Shown piece by piece: positions 30,305-41,993 of a stretch of DNA of 64,000 nucleotides (position 1 is the first letter of the stretch; every line of letters begins with the position of its first letter). The DNA is from Hymenopellis radicata (taxonomy: Eukaryota; Basidiomycota; Agaricomycetes; Agaricales; Physalacriaceae). Under the pieces are notes generated by a model. That model was not told the origin of the DNA and made no database searches. It saw nothing but the letters and a program-made list of their open reading frames with translations. The translations under genes and the position numbers were made by a program. The DNA lies in the NCBI GenBank assembly GCA_015501595.1, contig JADNRX010000053.1, positions 143,555 through 207,554 of the forward strand, given 5' to 3'.

Positions 30305-31177
30305 ACCGAGGAGTGTTCCGGATTCAATGACTCGATCAGTAGAGCAGGCCCAGCTCACTTTTGGGGAACGGTTCGCGCCCCTTGTTACGAATCATTCCAA
30401 CCTGGGCCTGGTTCAACCTTAAAACGCTCTCGCTCACACAACTCTTCCGCGTACAGTCCGCGTACTTGTCTTTCTTTTCTGCGCGGAACAACTGACCGCC
30501 AAGTGACCTCCTACTGACACAGCCGCGTGCGGCACATGAGCACGCTGCAGGCGGATCGGCCGCCCGCAGCATACGCTATAAATTGTCGGAACGTTCCAGG
30601 ACGCTCTGGTTGGTCGGCCTATTGGTGTGGCGCCCATCGGGTGAAACCGGGTGTCACCGGACTCATGTCACCGTTCGAGCCGAGTCGAGCGCCACACATG
30701 ATGGCCTTGCGTGCTCACACGAGCATTAATTCAACCAGGTTATATAAGTCGGGTAGCCTGAGTATGCGGGTCGATACCGAACCAGAATAGAATTACCCCA
30801 AGGTCCCATGTTCTGGGGAAATTTTATATCGCTCGCAAATCGTTCGAGGGCCAGATGATTGGCTAGGACTCAAGCGCGTCTAGAGCTGCTGATCCCCAAA
30901 GCCTCTAGTCGAGTCGGGCGGTCGGTATTCTTGGTTCACCGACCCAAATTTCATTCATAGCCCATACCATTCACAGCGTCATTCCTCCCAAGCTCGGTGT
31001 TGTGTTGAGCCCCACCTACAATCCCAGTTTCCGGGATTCCCATCGCGAAGAACAACAGTCAGCTCATCGAGATCGTGACAAAGCGCTGTCAGCGCGCACT
31101 TCGATGTACGTGTCGTATCCTACGGCTCTAGATAGACGATCAATGATAAACGTCCTTCCAAGGCAACTGGGGCTACA
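30305..31177. other. Intergenic, divergent promoter region
   Basis: No gene supported. A plus-strand TTATATAAG near 30738-30748 could serve a downstream gene, but no clear coding follows within 200 nt. Confidence 0.4.
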
Positions 31178-31534
31178 ATGCCAGAAGCAACTCCATCGGC
31201 TTTCGACTTGAATGGAGATGACCTCGTTCTACACCAAGCGATCAGCCTATCGTCCATCGAGAACATACCATTCAATCCAGTATCTAAATCACTGCGAAAG
31301 CGAGCTCAACGCATCTCCACTTCTCGTTGGCGGTGACAAACGTACTCATCATCATCATCACAATCTTCATTTGCGGACGCGAGCGAAGCACGCCCCGGAC
31401 CCCGCCCCCACACCGGCCACCTTTGGAGCTACAGGAAAAGATCGACGTTCGAAGCATTCCTACAAATCCCGAAGCGAGTAGCTCCGAACGAAATATTAGG
31501 CGCATCTGATCCACGAAGCTTTCCGGAGCACTGA
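31178..31534 (+). CDS. Possible small two-exon protein, unknown
   Basis: The first exon from 31178 encodes MPEATPSAFDLNGDDLVLHQ, then NPVSKSLRKRAQRISTSRW. A GTGACA donor near 31334 and a CTACAG acceptor near 31439 join in frame to RKRSTFEAFLQIPKRVAPNE and the ending SDPRSFPEH at 31534, about 84 residues in all. The intron (about 105 nt) is longer than usual here and is itself mostly open, reading VLIIIITIFICGRE, so an alternative membrane-protein reading exists. No family recognised. Confidence 0.35.
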
Positions 31535-32065
31535 GCAGCAAATGACCACTGTCGGATGAGGTTGTGGGTGTGCGGAGGCGCACGCGGGGTACACTATGGT
31601 CAGGCAGGCAGGCAAAGTTGAGTACAGGCACGATAATGAAGCGAGCTTTGACAGTATATATGTGGCGCCACAGGATAAGAGTAAGGATGCAATGTCATCC
31701 CGGTTAAATGCCAATTGAGCCGATAGTATACACCGATGAAAGTAAGCTGCTAGTAACAAAGCAATTGAATTTGCGACACGCGTCGAGAGCCGTTACTAAA
31801 GCAGCTGACAACTGAGATACCTCTCCTTCGTATGGGCAGGATTTTTGCGCGAGACAAAGGACCCGTATAGACGAAACACGGACATTGTAGAGCCAAAAAG
31901 TGCTTGAAGAGTCAAGCTAGTCAAGAAGACCAACGAGTCGAAGGAGCGATTGCCTTTTTCGGCACTTCTCATAAAAGCGTTCTCACCTATCACGTCAGCC
32001 ACCAGTGGTCGTGGAGTGGTTTCACATCCTCAGAGTCAGTGCCGCTTGAACGCGTTACTGCAGTC
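31535..32065. other. Intergenic, upstream of the dehydrogenase
   Basis: No gene supported on either strand. Confidence 0.45.
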
Positions 32066-32072
32066 TATAAAT
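32066..32072 (+). promoter_or_regulatory. TATA box of the short-chain dehydrogenase gene
   Basis: TATAAAT at 32066, 72 nt before the start codon. Confidence 0.55.
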
Positions 32073-32137
32073 GCCCCGCGGGTGGTTTCAACATGCATTT
32101 CTTTCACCCAACACTCTAAAGACTCCACAATCCAACG

Positions 32138-33438
32138 ATGGCCAAGAAATCCATGTTCGGGTGGGTCAAGGACCAGTACACCAAGAGACCTGCGGTCGTC
32201 AAGGTTGATTTGTCTGGGAAGACCGTCATCGTCGTCGGCGCGAATACTGGGATCGGCTACGAGGCGGCGAAGCAATTTGCGTCGATGCACCCCGGCAGAC
32301 TTATTATGGCTTGTCGGAGCAAGGAGAGAGGACAGGCGGCTGTTGAAAGTAATTAGTCTTTTCTATATAACTGTGTGTTTCTAAAATTTGACTTTCTGTA
32401 GGACACGCGGCACAGACTGGCTGCGAAGCTGAATTATGGCTCGTGGATCTTGCCTCGTTCGCCTCCGTGTCGTCCTTTGCGGACAAGTTCGATAAGGACG
32501 GAGGGAGGCTCGATATACTTGTTATGAACGCTGGCCTTATAATGCCTACGTACTCGGCCACTGTCGACGGGTGGGAAAGTTGGTGTGCATCATCTCTCCT
32601 TGCTACATGATTGCAATCGTTAACGATGAGTACCGACTCATAGTCTGCAGGTCAACAATATAGCATCTCCTCTGCTTTCCCTGCGTCTCCTTCCACACAT
32701 GGTAAGGACCGCAGCGACGTTTTCCACTACGCCACGCTTGGTCACAGTAGCTAGCGAGGTCCATTACTGGGCTGTGATCGGGAAGGAACTCATTGAAGCC
32801 CAGGCCCTGCTCGCGACGCTGTCTGATGAGACCTATTGTACGCCAAGGTATGTACTCAGTCCTAAACGTCCCTATATCTAGCTAACACGCCAATAGTCGT
32901 TTACGTGGACGATACTACATCTGTAAATGTAGGTTCAACCGCTACTTTCGCCGTTCCACTAGCTAAACTTGCTTCTCTGCAGTACTCAACATCCTCTTCA
33001 CCCGCGCCCTCCAAGACCGCCTCTCACAAGCATCCTCCCCTGTTACCGCCGTCTCCGTAAACCCCTCGTTCTGCGCCTCCGAGCTCACTCGGAACGTCAT
33101 AGGGGAAAGCCGAGTCTTGGGCGTCTTGGTGTACATCATGGGCAAGGCACTCGCGCGCACGGCTGAAGAGGGGAGCCGGGAGCTGGTCTACGCCGCTGTG
33201 GGTGGACGAGCGCGCGAAGAGCAGATGCGGGGGGCGTTTCTCTCGTTGTCGGATATTACGGAGCCTAGCGATTTCGTGATCAGCAAGGAGGGAAAGGTGA
33301 TGCAGGATGGTTATTGGGTGCGTTTGGGTTTGACGTTTTGCGATGATGTTGACCGATGTTGTTCAGGACGAGCTGATTGGGATTTTGTCAAAGGCTGATC
33401 CTAAGATTTCTGGGATAGTGAAGCAGATCCTCTCGTAG
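32138..33438 (+). CDS. Short-chain dehydrogenase/reductase (retinol dehydrogenase / WWOX-like group)
   Basis: NAD(P)-dependent oxidoreductase of the classical SDR fold, about 310 residues from six exons. Motifs in order: cofactor loop GKTVIVVGANTGIGYE (residues about 28-43), MACRSKERG after the second strand, DLASFASV, LVMNAGLIMP (NAG motif), PRLVTVASEVHYWAV, the active-site YYICK (Tyr-x3-Lys) spanning an intron at about 32932, and a tail EEGSRELVYAAVGGR typical of fungal WWOX-like SDRs. The Arg of ACRSKER suggests NADP preference by family rule. Ends IVKQILS at 33438. Substrate unknown. A decayed copy follows directly downstream. Confidence 0.85.
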
Positions 33439-33844
33439 ATACGGCAGTGGCCTTCTTTCGGTGCGGTTTTCAATATACATATTGTACAACAGACCTTACG
33501 ATGATTTGCTTTCCATTTCGACAGCTGGTGCGCTGTCTTGTATGCTTCATAGACCCAGACTATGAACAGCCGACGATTCGGATATGATCAACCGAGCTCA
33601 GCAGGTGGTCTGCCAGATTATTTATTCATCGCGGCGAACTGGACGTAATCCTTTCTCTGCGGCCAATAGTCGACTGTGTCTCTCGATTTCCGGATTCTGC
33701 GATGACCATAATGCATCTCTGTTCGAATTTCTTAGTCACTGACGCGTCGGGCTCTTTATCCTCGGTTCCTTCTTCACATAGCCAGCGAAGCTATCTCGTT
33801 TTCCTTCGGGACCAGTGGACCCCGATGCTGGCTGTGGTTGAGAT
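33439..33844. other. Intergenic between the dehydrogenase and its relic
   Basis: Terminator region of the SDR gene. No coding supported. Confidence 0.4.
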
Positions 33845-34880
33845 AGAAAAACCATCGTCGTTGTCGGCGATAATACCGCCGGGATCGGATACTCACTGCC
33901 AACTACATAATGTTGTGGGTGAGCGTTACACGCTATTGTATGTTGAGCAGAGTCTCGAGAGGCAGTACAGCCGTGGCGTAGACGTTCAAGTTCTCTGGCG
34001 ATTAAAGGCAGGCAACGTGCTAGAATTCTCGTAGGAAGATCAGGTACTGTAAGGATTGTCATTTAGTATTCGTGGCTAAAATGATACCGCTTTCAGGCGA
34101 TAGCTTAACACAGATGAGTCTACACATTGGCAGGCTCGTGGTAGAGGAGGAACAGAACCCAATAATACATAGGTTGGAACGAAGCCATCTATAGAATGAG
34201 ATCTGGTGCGCGCGTCCTTTGAGTCTTCGTCAAGCCAGCTGACACCCGACATATATCTCCTTAGTACTAGGAAAGATCATCACTTTTCCGCTCGCGTCAC
34301 AAAGCTGCTCATCGCTATCATGTATTCTCGGCCATCCCATCATCATTTGCTTTGTGAAAGAGGTGCCAGTGCCGTCTGGACGCGCTGCAGCTCTCTCCCG
34401 GCTACTTATGGGTACATAACACCTCACGGTGGTCTAGATACGCACTTTCACGTCACCACATCTTGGTACCGCCCAGTACAACACCGTAAACGACAGTCGC
34501 GGAGTTGGCACTAGTTCACCGACTGATGTCTCTGTTCACTCGTGCTCTACAGGAGCGCATATCTATGGTGACCGTCAATCGTTGTTCCACAGGTTTCTGC
34601 TCATCAGAGCTACACCGCACTTGATGTCCGCCAGCACCCTGCATTCTATTGTTGAATATGTCATGGTAACTTTCCTGGCATTCACCAGTGAAGAGGGAAG
34701 TCGACAGATTGCGTACTCTGCGGTTGGTGGGCATAATGAGATGCGTGGCGCATTTGGTATGAAGTCGGCTGTAGCGGAGCCGAGGAATTTTGTCCTCAGT
34801 GCCGATGGTGAACATGTGCGGCGCATATATTGGGTGAGCAGTTTAGAGTCTGAGCTTTAAAGGATCAGTTGTTGAATTTT
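33845..34880 (+). pseudogene. Decayed tandem copy of the short-chain dehydrogenase
   Basis: Three islands line up in order with the intact gene at 32138-33438. At 33845-33893 the cofactor-loop DNA survives, reading KTIVVVGDNTAGIGY with an extra codon. At 34530-34570 LFTRALQERISMVTVN matches LFTRALQDRL of the intact gene. At 34672-34840 FTSEEGSRQIAYSAVGG then EMRGAFGMK matches the C-terminal EEGSRELVYAAVGG and MRGAF. DNA between the islands is not recognisable, the frames differ, and no start or active-site Tyr was found. A tandem duplication followed by decay is the simplest reading. Confidence 0.75.
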
Positions 34881-35146
34881 TATAGGATAGCTTGGTTCGT
34901 GTCTAAGGTTAATGAGAACGTTTATCCAGACGGATTTGGTTTACTCTAGCATGATGGACGCGCCTTCATTGTATCAAAACAGAGTCTAGTCTACTAACTC
35001 GTCACAAGTGGCTCCGTGGGATCATTTTGCGCGTGGGAGTTGTGAAGTCAATAGGTACTGTCCTCGAGGCAACCTTACCAACTGCGTGCCATCTACTAGC
35101 ACACCACGTTTCGACCAGCCAGTACCAGTAGGGAAACCGCACCATC

Positions 35147-36117
35147 ATGAGTGAGAGTCTGGAAACGAGGTGCAAAGGTACGTGTTCATGCTGCTGGTCA
35201 TATTCCTTACTTCCGACTCGCACGTAGAATCTGCGTGTACGGCTGATGTCGACCTCGTGCTAAGGTCGTCAGATGGCATTCAATTCGGCGCTCATCTGCA
35301 ATATCTTTCCTTCTCAACAGCGGCGTTTTCAATTCCTGATAACGTGCTCAAGCTTGACCAAACCGAGGTCGTTGATCTATCAGAGGATGCCACCACGCTC
35401 GAAATTATTCTCAAATTCGTCCACCCCCAGCGACCTCCCGCAGCCGACAATATTGCCGATGATCTGCTTGTTCAGATCGCCGAAGCAGTGGAAAAATATG
35501 GTGTGTATCCCGGCATGGAGGTTTGTAGACTGCGTATGAAGTTTGTGCATCCCTATTCTTGTTGTTGGCAATGAATGACAGGGTAATAGGCAGATGACAT
35601 TGACACACCCGCTGCAAGTTCTCTTATACGCCGTCCGACACGGACACGATGATATGGTCGATGTCGCAGCTTCTTATTCCGTCTACAAGCATATAGAGGC
35701 TGCTTGGAAGATCCTGCGTGGCAGTCATATTACTTATATTGCCTGGGTCCGTTTTCACACTGGCTCATTGAGACTGCGGCTTGCTAATGCACGCTTTTCT
35801 AGACCATATATCGCGAAGAAAGAAAAAGGCTAGCTCGCGAAGTGTTCGACTATACCCCGATGGTTGACGACGTGCATTACCGATCGAACTCCGGGAAGAC
35901 AGTCACTCGGTGCGAAACATGGACGGACTATAGTCAGAAAGTGATAGCTGCTGTCGGCTCAGAGCCTCCTGTCAATCTCCAGCAGTTCCGAACTGTCTGC
36001 TCAACACATTCCGGTCAGTGTATGCGATGCTGGTCACAATGGGAGAAGAAGGCGATAGAGGTTTGGAGTGGTCTGCGATCATTTAGGGACATTCTGAAAA
36101 GTGTTGAGATTTTGTGA
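35147..36117 (+). CDS. BTB/POZ-domain protein
   Basis: Four exons give about 250 residues. The start at 35147 (MSESLETRCKESA) leads, after a short intron, into a BTB fold: DVDLVLRSSDGIQFGAHLQY, LSFSTAAFSIPDNVLKL, VVDLSEDATTLEIILKFVHP and EAVEKYGVYPGMEVCRL. After the BTB comes a helical region (HPLQVLLYAVRHGHDDMVDV) and a C-terminal segment with CSTHSGQCMRCWSQWEKKA, ending KSVEIL. This is the common basidiomycete BTB type, often in many copies. A role as substrate adaptor for Cullin-3 ligases or in protein assembly is known for the fold but not shown here. Frames join without breaks. Confidence 0.75.
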
Positions 36118-36535
36118 AGACGTGTCGTTGGGCTATCGTTCAGTGTACTAATATTATCTTGAAATTTCTCATGTGTCTGTACATGTAACAAGGACAGCGA
36201 CGGGCGTCGGCACGTCGGGCCATCAAACGAGTCGAAATATGAGCTGTCACGTGCTCGTATACGCGTTTTGTCTCAACCTCCACCTCATCTAAATGTATCC
36301 TAGCCGTGGCAAGACGTGCGTAACGAAGTTGCAGCTTGAGAGGTCTATACTGGCAACGTGGAGCTCCTTTCGACTGACCGTTATTTGATGGCCTTCAACG
36401 TATAACCCTAATACCTCTAATCCTTGCAAAGCTAAAATGCTTATGTAGCAACGAATAAGGCCACGTATGCTGTAAACAGCTTCTGCTGACTAGCCTCTTG
36501 TGCTTTCCCTTCCTCTCATTCCTCGAACGGGCTCC
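36118..36535. other. Intergenic, no gene seen
   Basis: Promoter region of the helicase gene. No clear TATA box. Confidence 0.4.
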
Positions 36536-39365
36536 ATGAACGAGAATGTACATGGTGATTGTCTCTACAAGTCCCCTCCCTTATTGACCTTCCTTGAACA
36601 GATGGACATCGGACTTGATCACGAGGAAGCTCTGAGACAGAGACTGGCTACTCATCAGCAAGCCGCTGATGAGCTCACCAGGGAGATCCAGGAGCGGGAG
36701 GCTCGCCGAGCTGAGATTGAGAGAAACAGAATGGCCCTTGAAACCCCCCTCAATGAGAGACGTATCGACTATAACACGGCTCGCTTTGAATGGGATACTG
36801 AGCTCGAAAATTGTCTCCGCCGTTATTTCAACTTTGCTGATTTTCGAGAAGGCCAACGCGGGTGAGAATTCACACCTGTTCACCGTTTCGTCTACAGCTG
36901 ACACCCCCCAAGTGTCATAAACGCTGCTATGGATGGCAGGAACGTCGTCGTCAACATGTCAACAGGAAGGTCGATCTTTTACAATATGCAGGTTACTTTC
37001 ACGAATGTTTTTCCCAGGTGCTGGCAAATCCTTCCCAGCCAACGCCTCCGCTATCCTGAGCTTTGGGTGTACATTCGTCGTCTCACCACTGTTATCCTTG
37101 ATCGATGATCAAATTTGCCACTTACGCCGCCATCTCAGTGAGTCTCACATTCTCGTCTCGTACCTCTCATTAATGATCTATAGTCCATGCTGTCCAACTG
37201 ACAGGATCAACATCGACTGAAGAGTACAGAAACATCATCCAAGGCTTCGAACATATGGCCGAGTCGGCATACTCCGCTGGCGAACGTCCGATTAAAATCT
37301 GTTTTGTAACGGTATGTAAAAAGACTGCGGAAACTGAGTGGAGCCTTACGGTTGCATAGCCCGAGAAGCTGGCGCGAAGTCCTACAGTCATGCGCATCCT
37401 GCAAAAACTGGCCCTCAAGAAGAAACTTGGCATGTTGTTTCATCCGTATACATTATTATTGTGCTCATTTTCCTTCAGCGAGGGTTGTCATAGACGAGGC
37501 TCACTGTGCCTCACAGAATGCGGACTTCCGACCGGACTATACCCAACTCGCACATCTTCGGGAGACTCTTCCTGAGGTGCCCTTCCTGTTACTAACAGCT
37601 ACGTGTACGCAAAAAATCCTAGATGATCTCGTCGAAATCTTCAGACTCGGAACGTTAACTCCTGGTGATGGTGCGCAAGTTACTCTTAAGTTGTGTACTT
37701 GGTAACCTACTTGCCAACAGACGCGAGTCGCGATGGCACAGTATTCTTCGCTACGGCTTTACACCGTCCAAACCTTCATTATCACATTCTACTTAAGCAC
37801 TACCGGCTCAAGAAACAGGTAAAAGTGTTAGCAGATTGGATTCACGAGCGCCACTCGGGAGATACCGGCATCGTCTATTGTCGCACGAAAAAGGTATGTT
37901 CAAACTCTCAGCCGCTATGATCTACATATGCAGTACCGACTCGGACTTAATCTCATGCAACAGGAAACGGAAACTTTATGCAAGGAGTTACAGGCACTGG
38001 ATATAACCTGCGATTTTTACCATGCAGATCGCTCTGAAGCTGCCAAGAAAGACGTTCATGCGCGATGGAACAGTGGTGAGATCGGAGTCATCTGCGCCAC
38101 CATTGGTATGACATCGTGCCGGACTCCAATGTGCTGACCGATTGACCTACTTTAGCTTTCGGGATGGGTATCGATAAAGCCAACGTAAGATTTGTTGTGC
38201 ACTACACCGTATGTCCTCCAGCTCTGTACTTGTCTTCTATCACTCATGCCGCCTCAGATAGCGGTTCGTGTCTTCATACTTCGTGTAATCGATAGTGGTA
38301 CCATCTGACGCTTAAACACAGAAATCCTTGGACAGGCTCTATCAAGAGTCTGGTAGGGCAGGTCGCGATGGCGAAGATGCTGATTGTCTCATACTCTACC
38401 GGCCGCACGATATCTGGCAGTGGGCGGCCATGGACCCAGGGAGAATTGATATGCGTGAGCGACATCTCAACCTGTGCTTGGTTGAGTCTCATGCAACTCA
38501 ATCCCAGTTCTTCCCATCGTCAACTTCGTACTGGAAAAGAAGTTGTGCTATAAGGTCCAATTCGCTAGGTAGGCTTCCTCTCCCGTACACATAGCCGGCT
38601 CTCATTTGAAGGACAGATACTTCACGACGCCTTTGTCACTACAAGCTTGGGGTCCTGACGCTCTGGCACCATGCCGTGACTGTCAGAACTGTCGACGTCC
38701 ACAAGTCAACTCCCGCAACGTTACTTACCAGTCGTGGCAACTTTGTAAGATCATAGCAAGTGGTCCAAGGTTGACGGCATCCCAGCTCGCAAATGCCTGT
38801 TGCAAGGGCCAGTACCGCTCGGGACATGACAATCGCGTGGTTGATGTTGAGTCTCTTTCTCATGGGAGGGTTCGGCTTATTCAAGAGGTATACTATGTCG
38901 AGACTCGAGGAGATGAGACAGATACTAAATTCTCCTTTTGCGTAGGAAATCGAGTACCTGGTGGTTGTGTTGTGGACCAAAGAGTATCTTGCGATCGATA
39001 TTCAAGACACGAGCGGTTTACATAACCGGAAGTGCGCCTACCTCCGACTAGGACCCCGCGGACAGCACCTTGTCAGACTCTCAGCAGAAGACTTGAGGAG
39101 AGGCGGAACGGAAATCTATTGTACTTTCCCAACAACGGTCATGGTAGATGAACGGGATGGGCATGAGACCGACGACGGGAGACTTGAGATGTTTGTTGAC
39201 TATGATGATGAGGATGAAGATGATGACAGGGAGTGGAGGCCATCGTCGTCTTCCAACAAGGGGAGACGGCGGATGCTTCCTGAGTTTGATGAATCGGAAG
39301 CAGAGTCACGCTCGGATCTGAGGATGAAATGCGATACGATGTCGAAACGCCGACGAATGGCTTAA
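36536..39365 (+). CDS. RecQ-family ATP-dependent DNA helicase
   Basis: 3'-5' DNA helicase involved in recombination and replication repair. About 800 residues from roughly 12 exons. The N-terminal coiled coil (EEALRQRLATHQQAADELTR) is followed by YFNFADFREGQ (RecQ motif 0), an AGKSF Walker A, TFVVSPLLSLIDDQ (motif Ia), the DEAH box VVIDEAHCASQNADFRPDY, LLLTATCT (motif III), TGIVYCRTKK, AFGMGIDKANVRFVVHYT (motif V) and QESGRAGRDGEDADCLILY (motif VI). CRDCQNCRRP fits the RQC zinc-binding cysteines, and an acidic C-terminus (DYDDEDEDDDREW) ends MSKRRRMA. The start may be 36536 or 36602. The splice donor before Walker A is abnormal: joining at ACAG gives MSTGAGKS, but the intron would then begin GA rather than GT. 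Confidence 0.87.
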
Positions 39366-39622
39366 TGCGCCACATTTTGTTCTAGTTCTTCTGCTACCAT
39401 ACTTACAAAACAACTTCCTGTTGTGTATTTTCTCACAAAACTGGATTCTGATCTTGGAATGACATGTATTGCGATATAATGATACGAAGCTGCTGATTAT
39501 GAAGAATTATGAATGAGTGCTATGGAACCGAGAGTCGATAACGAGAGTATGCGGAGGTCAATAACTTAGAAGACTTCGTGACCCTATCAATGAAGTACGT
39601 GAAAAGTGTTCGGTGAGTGCAT

Positions 39623-41993
39623 CTACAATTGCGAGGGGTCCAACGCATCGTAAGTGGGACAGAGACCATCCCATGCCTCTGGAGATGCTCGTCGTTGGCA
39701 TTGCACGATGTAGGTAAGGGAACACTTACTAGGAGGGTGACTGCTGGCCTTGATGGATCCTAGATCTTCGACGAAAATGACGCCCATACCACTGTGAGCT
39801 TACTATGTGAGAGTCTGCTTTCAACAGAAACATTCAACACTTACACGTCCAGATGTCGGTCGATGTGGCTACGAAAGGGACGTAAGGCAGTAGTCAAAGC
39901 TTCATGTCGCCAGGCTTACCAATGGAAGAACCACGGACCAGCATTATCAGTGACGAATCGAATGGTAACTTGATCGCCATCATCACCCGTGTTAACGACG
40001 TCCCGACGAACCTGTCTGATGTTGGAAATGAAATGGCAGGACATCAGGGACTGCTCACAGGATTCTCGTAGTTGTAAATCGAGCTTCCTGCACTGCGCAC
40101 AACGTCGAACGTGTGCTACGTAAGGAAGTCAACAACGAGAAAGCATCAGTGTTAGGTCAACGTACTCCATGCAAGTGGAAAGGGTGCTAGAGTCAGAGGG
40201 TGAGATTCAAGAACGCGGACTTCGAGGAGGAGACTCACTGGTCCTCCAGAATGGCCAAGTCCGTCAATGACAACTTCAATGACCTTGTTGGGAGGTAAAA
40301 GGTAGAGACTCCCCGAAGGTAGCAGGTCAGTCGCCGGCGACGCGCCACTCAAGATTTGCAGCAACACTGGCGCAGTAGGGGGAACGAAACTGACGCCATT
40401 CATCGTAAAACGCCGCGTACCGAGGTCAACACCCATGGTAAGATTCAGCACGACATCCGCGCCCCCAGGGTAGTGAAAACCCGGAGCACCCGGATTTTCG
40501 AGCGGCTGCAAATCCGTCTCCAGCAAGGGACGGACACTCAGAGCTTCCAGTGACTCCGGTTCGTCATCACTGAGAGACCCAGCGTACTGTAAGATACCCG
40601 AGTTGATTCTCCCAAGGAAACCTACTGGTCCGAAGTTGGGGTTGGCCCGCATCCAGTAGTTCCCGATACGTTGATCAGCGTGCAAAATGAGAGAATAGCG
40701 CTGGCCAGCGAAGATCTGCACAGAATCGACGACTACGGGGTTCGTGTTGACGCCATCGGCTTCGATGACCGTGAATTGGTGGCCATCAATCGAGAATACC
40801 CAGTTCGGATCGCAAGACATGGCGATGAGGCGAAGACGGTAGCGTAGACCCTTGATAACTGTGAGTCTAAAGAGGTCAGTCAGAGGCTATTGAGCGTGTA
40901 AATGCATAGGCATAGAATATCAACAAGGACTACTCACACCGCCGATGTGACGTCCTTTGCCTGAGAGTAAAAAGTAAGATTAACGAGACTGTTTTCGGTA
41001 TTGCAAGCTTCTGACGGACCGTTGATGAGCGTTGAATCGAATATTGAAATAGGGGAAGCTTCAGGCGAGGGAGTATGATACCTGCCAAACGGGTAAGAGG
41101 AGCTGATGAAGAACTGAATTCGACCAACCAGTCAGAGAGCGTAATAATCGTGAATTCTTGATCAAATTAGACTGGAAAAAGTGCATGGGAAGGAGACCTA
41201 ATTACCGTCGTCCACGTCGTATCTCCTCTTGTGGGGATCGTCAGGATCATAAACGACCATTGGCCCTCTGAGACCATCACAATACTGCGTCGCTACAGAA
41301 AGAGAGTTGGGTCAGACCAGGAAAGACTTCTGCTTAATACGCACATAAATGCGAGTGATACCAGAATGTGCCTGCTTGGTCTGGCACTGTGAACTTGTAC
41401 TGGAACGAGTGGTGCTGTATGGAGATGTCAGTACTGAAGGAAGCGAGGAAGATGCGATCTCGTACGGGAGTAATTGGACACTGTGTGACGAAGCTCGTCC
41501 TAGCGTTCGGTATTGATCAATATCAATATGGATGGCATATTTCGCTTGTTTACACACCCGTCAGCCCAACTACTATTCGTTTGCAAAATCCCATGCCAGT
41601 GCTAAGCCAAGCCCGTTAGTTGACAATCGGCGAAGTCGGCGCGCATCAACCTACAACGCTGGTACTCCGTAACATGGCTTTGTCGGTCAGGGAGTTGACA
41701 ACATTCAACTCAAATGTATCACCCTGGTCAAGGCGTAAGTGGGACCAAAAGTACAAGGCCATCGTGATTTACCTTGAAGCCGCGAACAAGAGGCCCCGGG
41801 AAGATTCCTCCAGCCAAAACAGTGCTATAGGCATCAGAGTGAGCTCGAATCAGCAGCTGGAAAGGCCAACGAACGATCGTCCGACACCATCTGGCGATAT
41901 GTGGCGATTGACGATGTGCATGTCCGAGACGGGCCCAATAGCACCATAAGCACCGGCAGCTGCGACAAGCGCGAAAAGGGCCAGAACGACCAT
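39623..41993 (-). CDS. Laccase (multicopper oxidase), full length
   Basis: Secreted copper oxidase that oxidises phenols with reduction of O2 to water. About 12 exons. The start at 41993 gives a signal peptide ending VAAAGAYG, with mature [12 protein letters not shown]. Copper ligand motifs in order: [15 protein letters not shown] (L1), FWYHSHL (L2), HPFHLHGH (L3) and [19 protein letters not shown] (L4). Domain joins [29 protein letters not shown] and [18 protein letters not shown] are also typical. The end is [12 protein letters not shown] at 39623. L4 is unusual: Arg stands where family members have Trp or Phe, and Met occupies the position ten residues after the Cys, where basidiomycete laccases normally have Leu or Phe. 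No frame break was needed. Confidence 0.9.

Noticed and set aside
31212..31509. Membrane protein reading VLIIIITIFICGRE at 31327
   Set aside because: The hydrophobic run comes from an ATC repeat (CATCATCATCATC) that looks hydrophobic in one frame. The alternative spliced reading was preferred, at low confidence.
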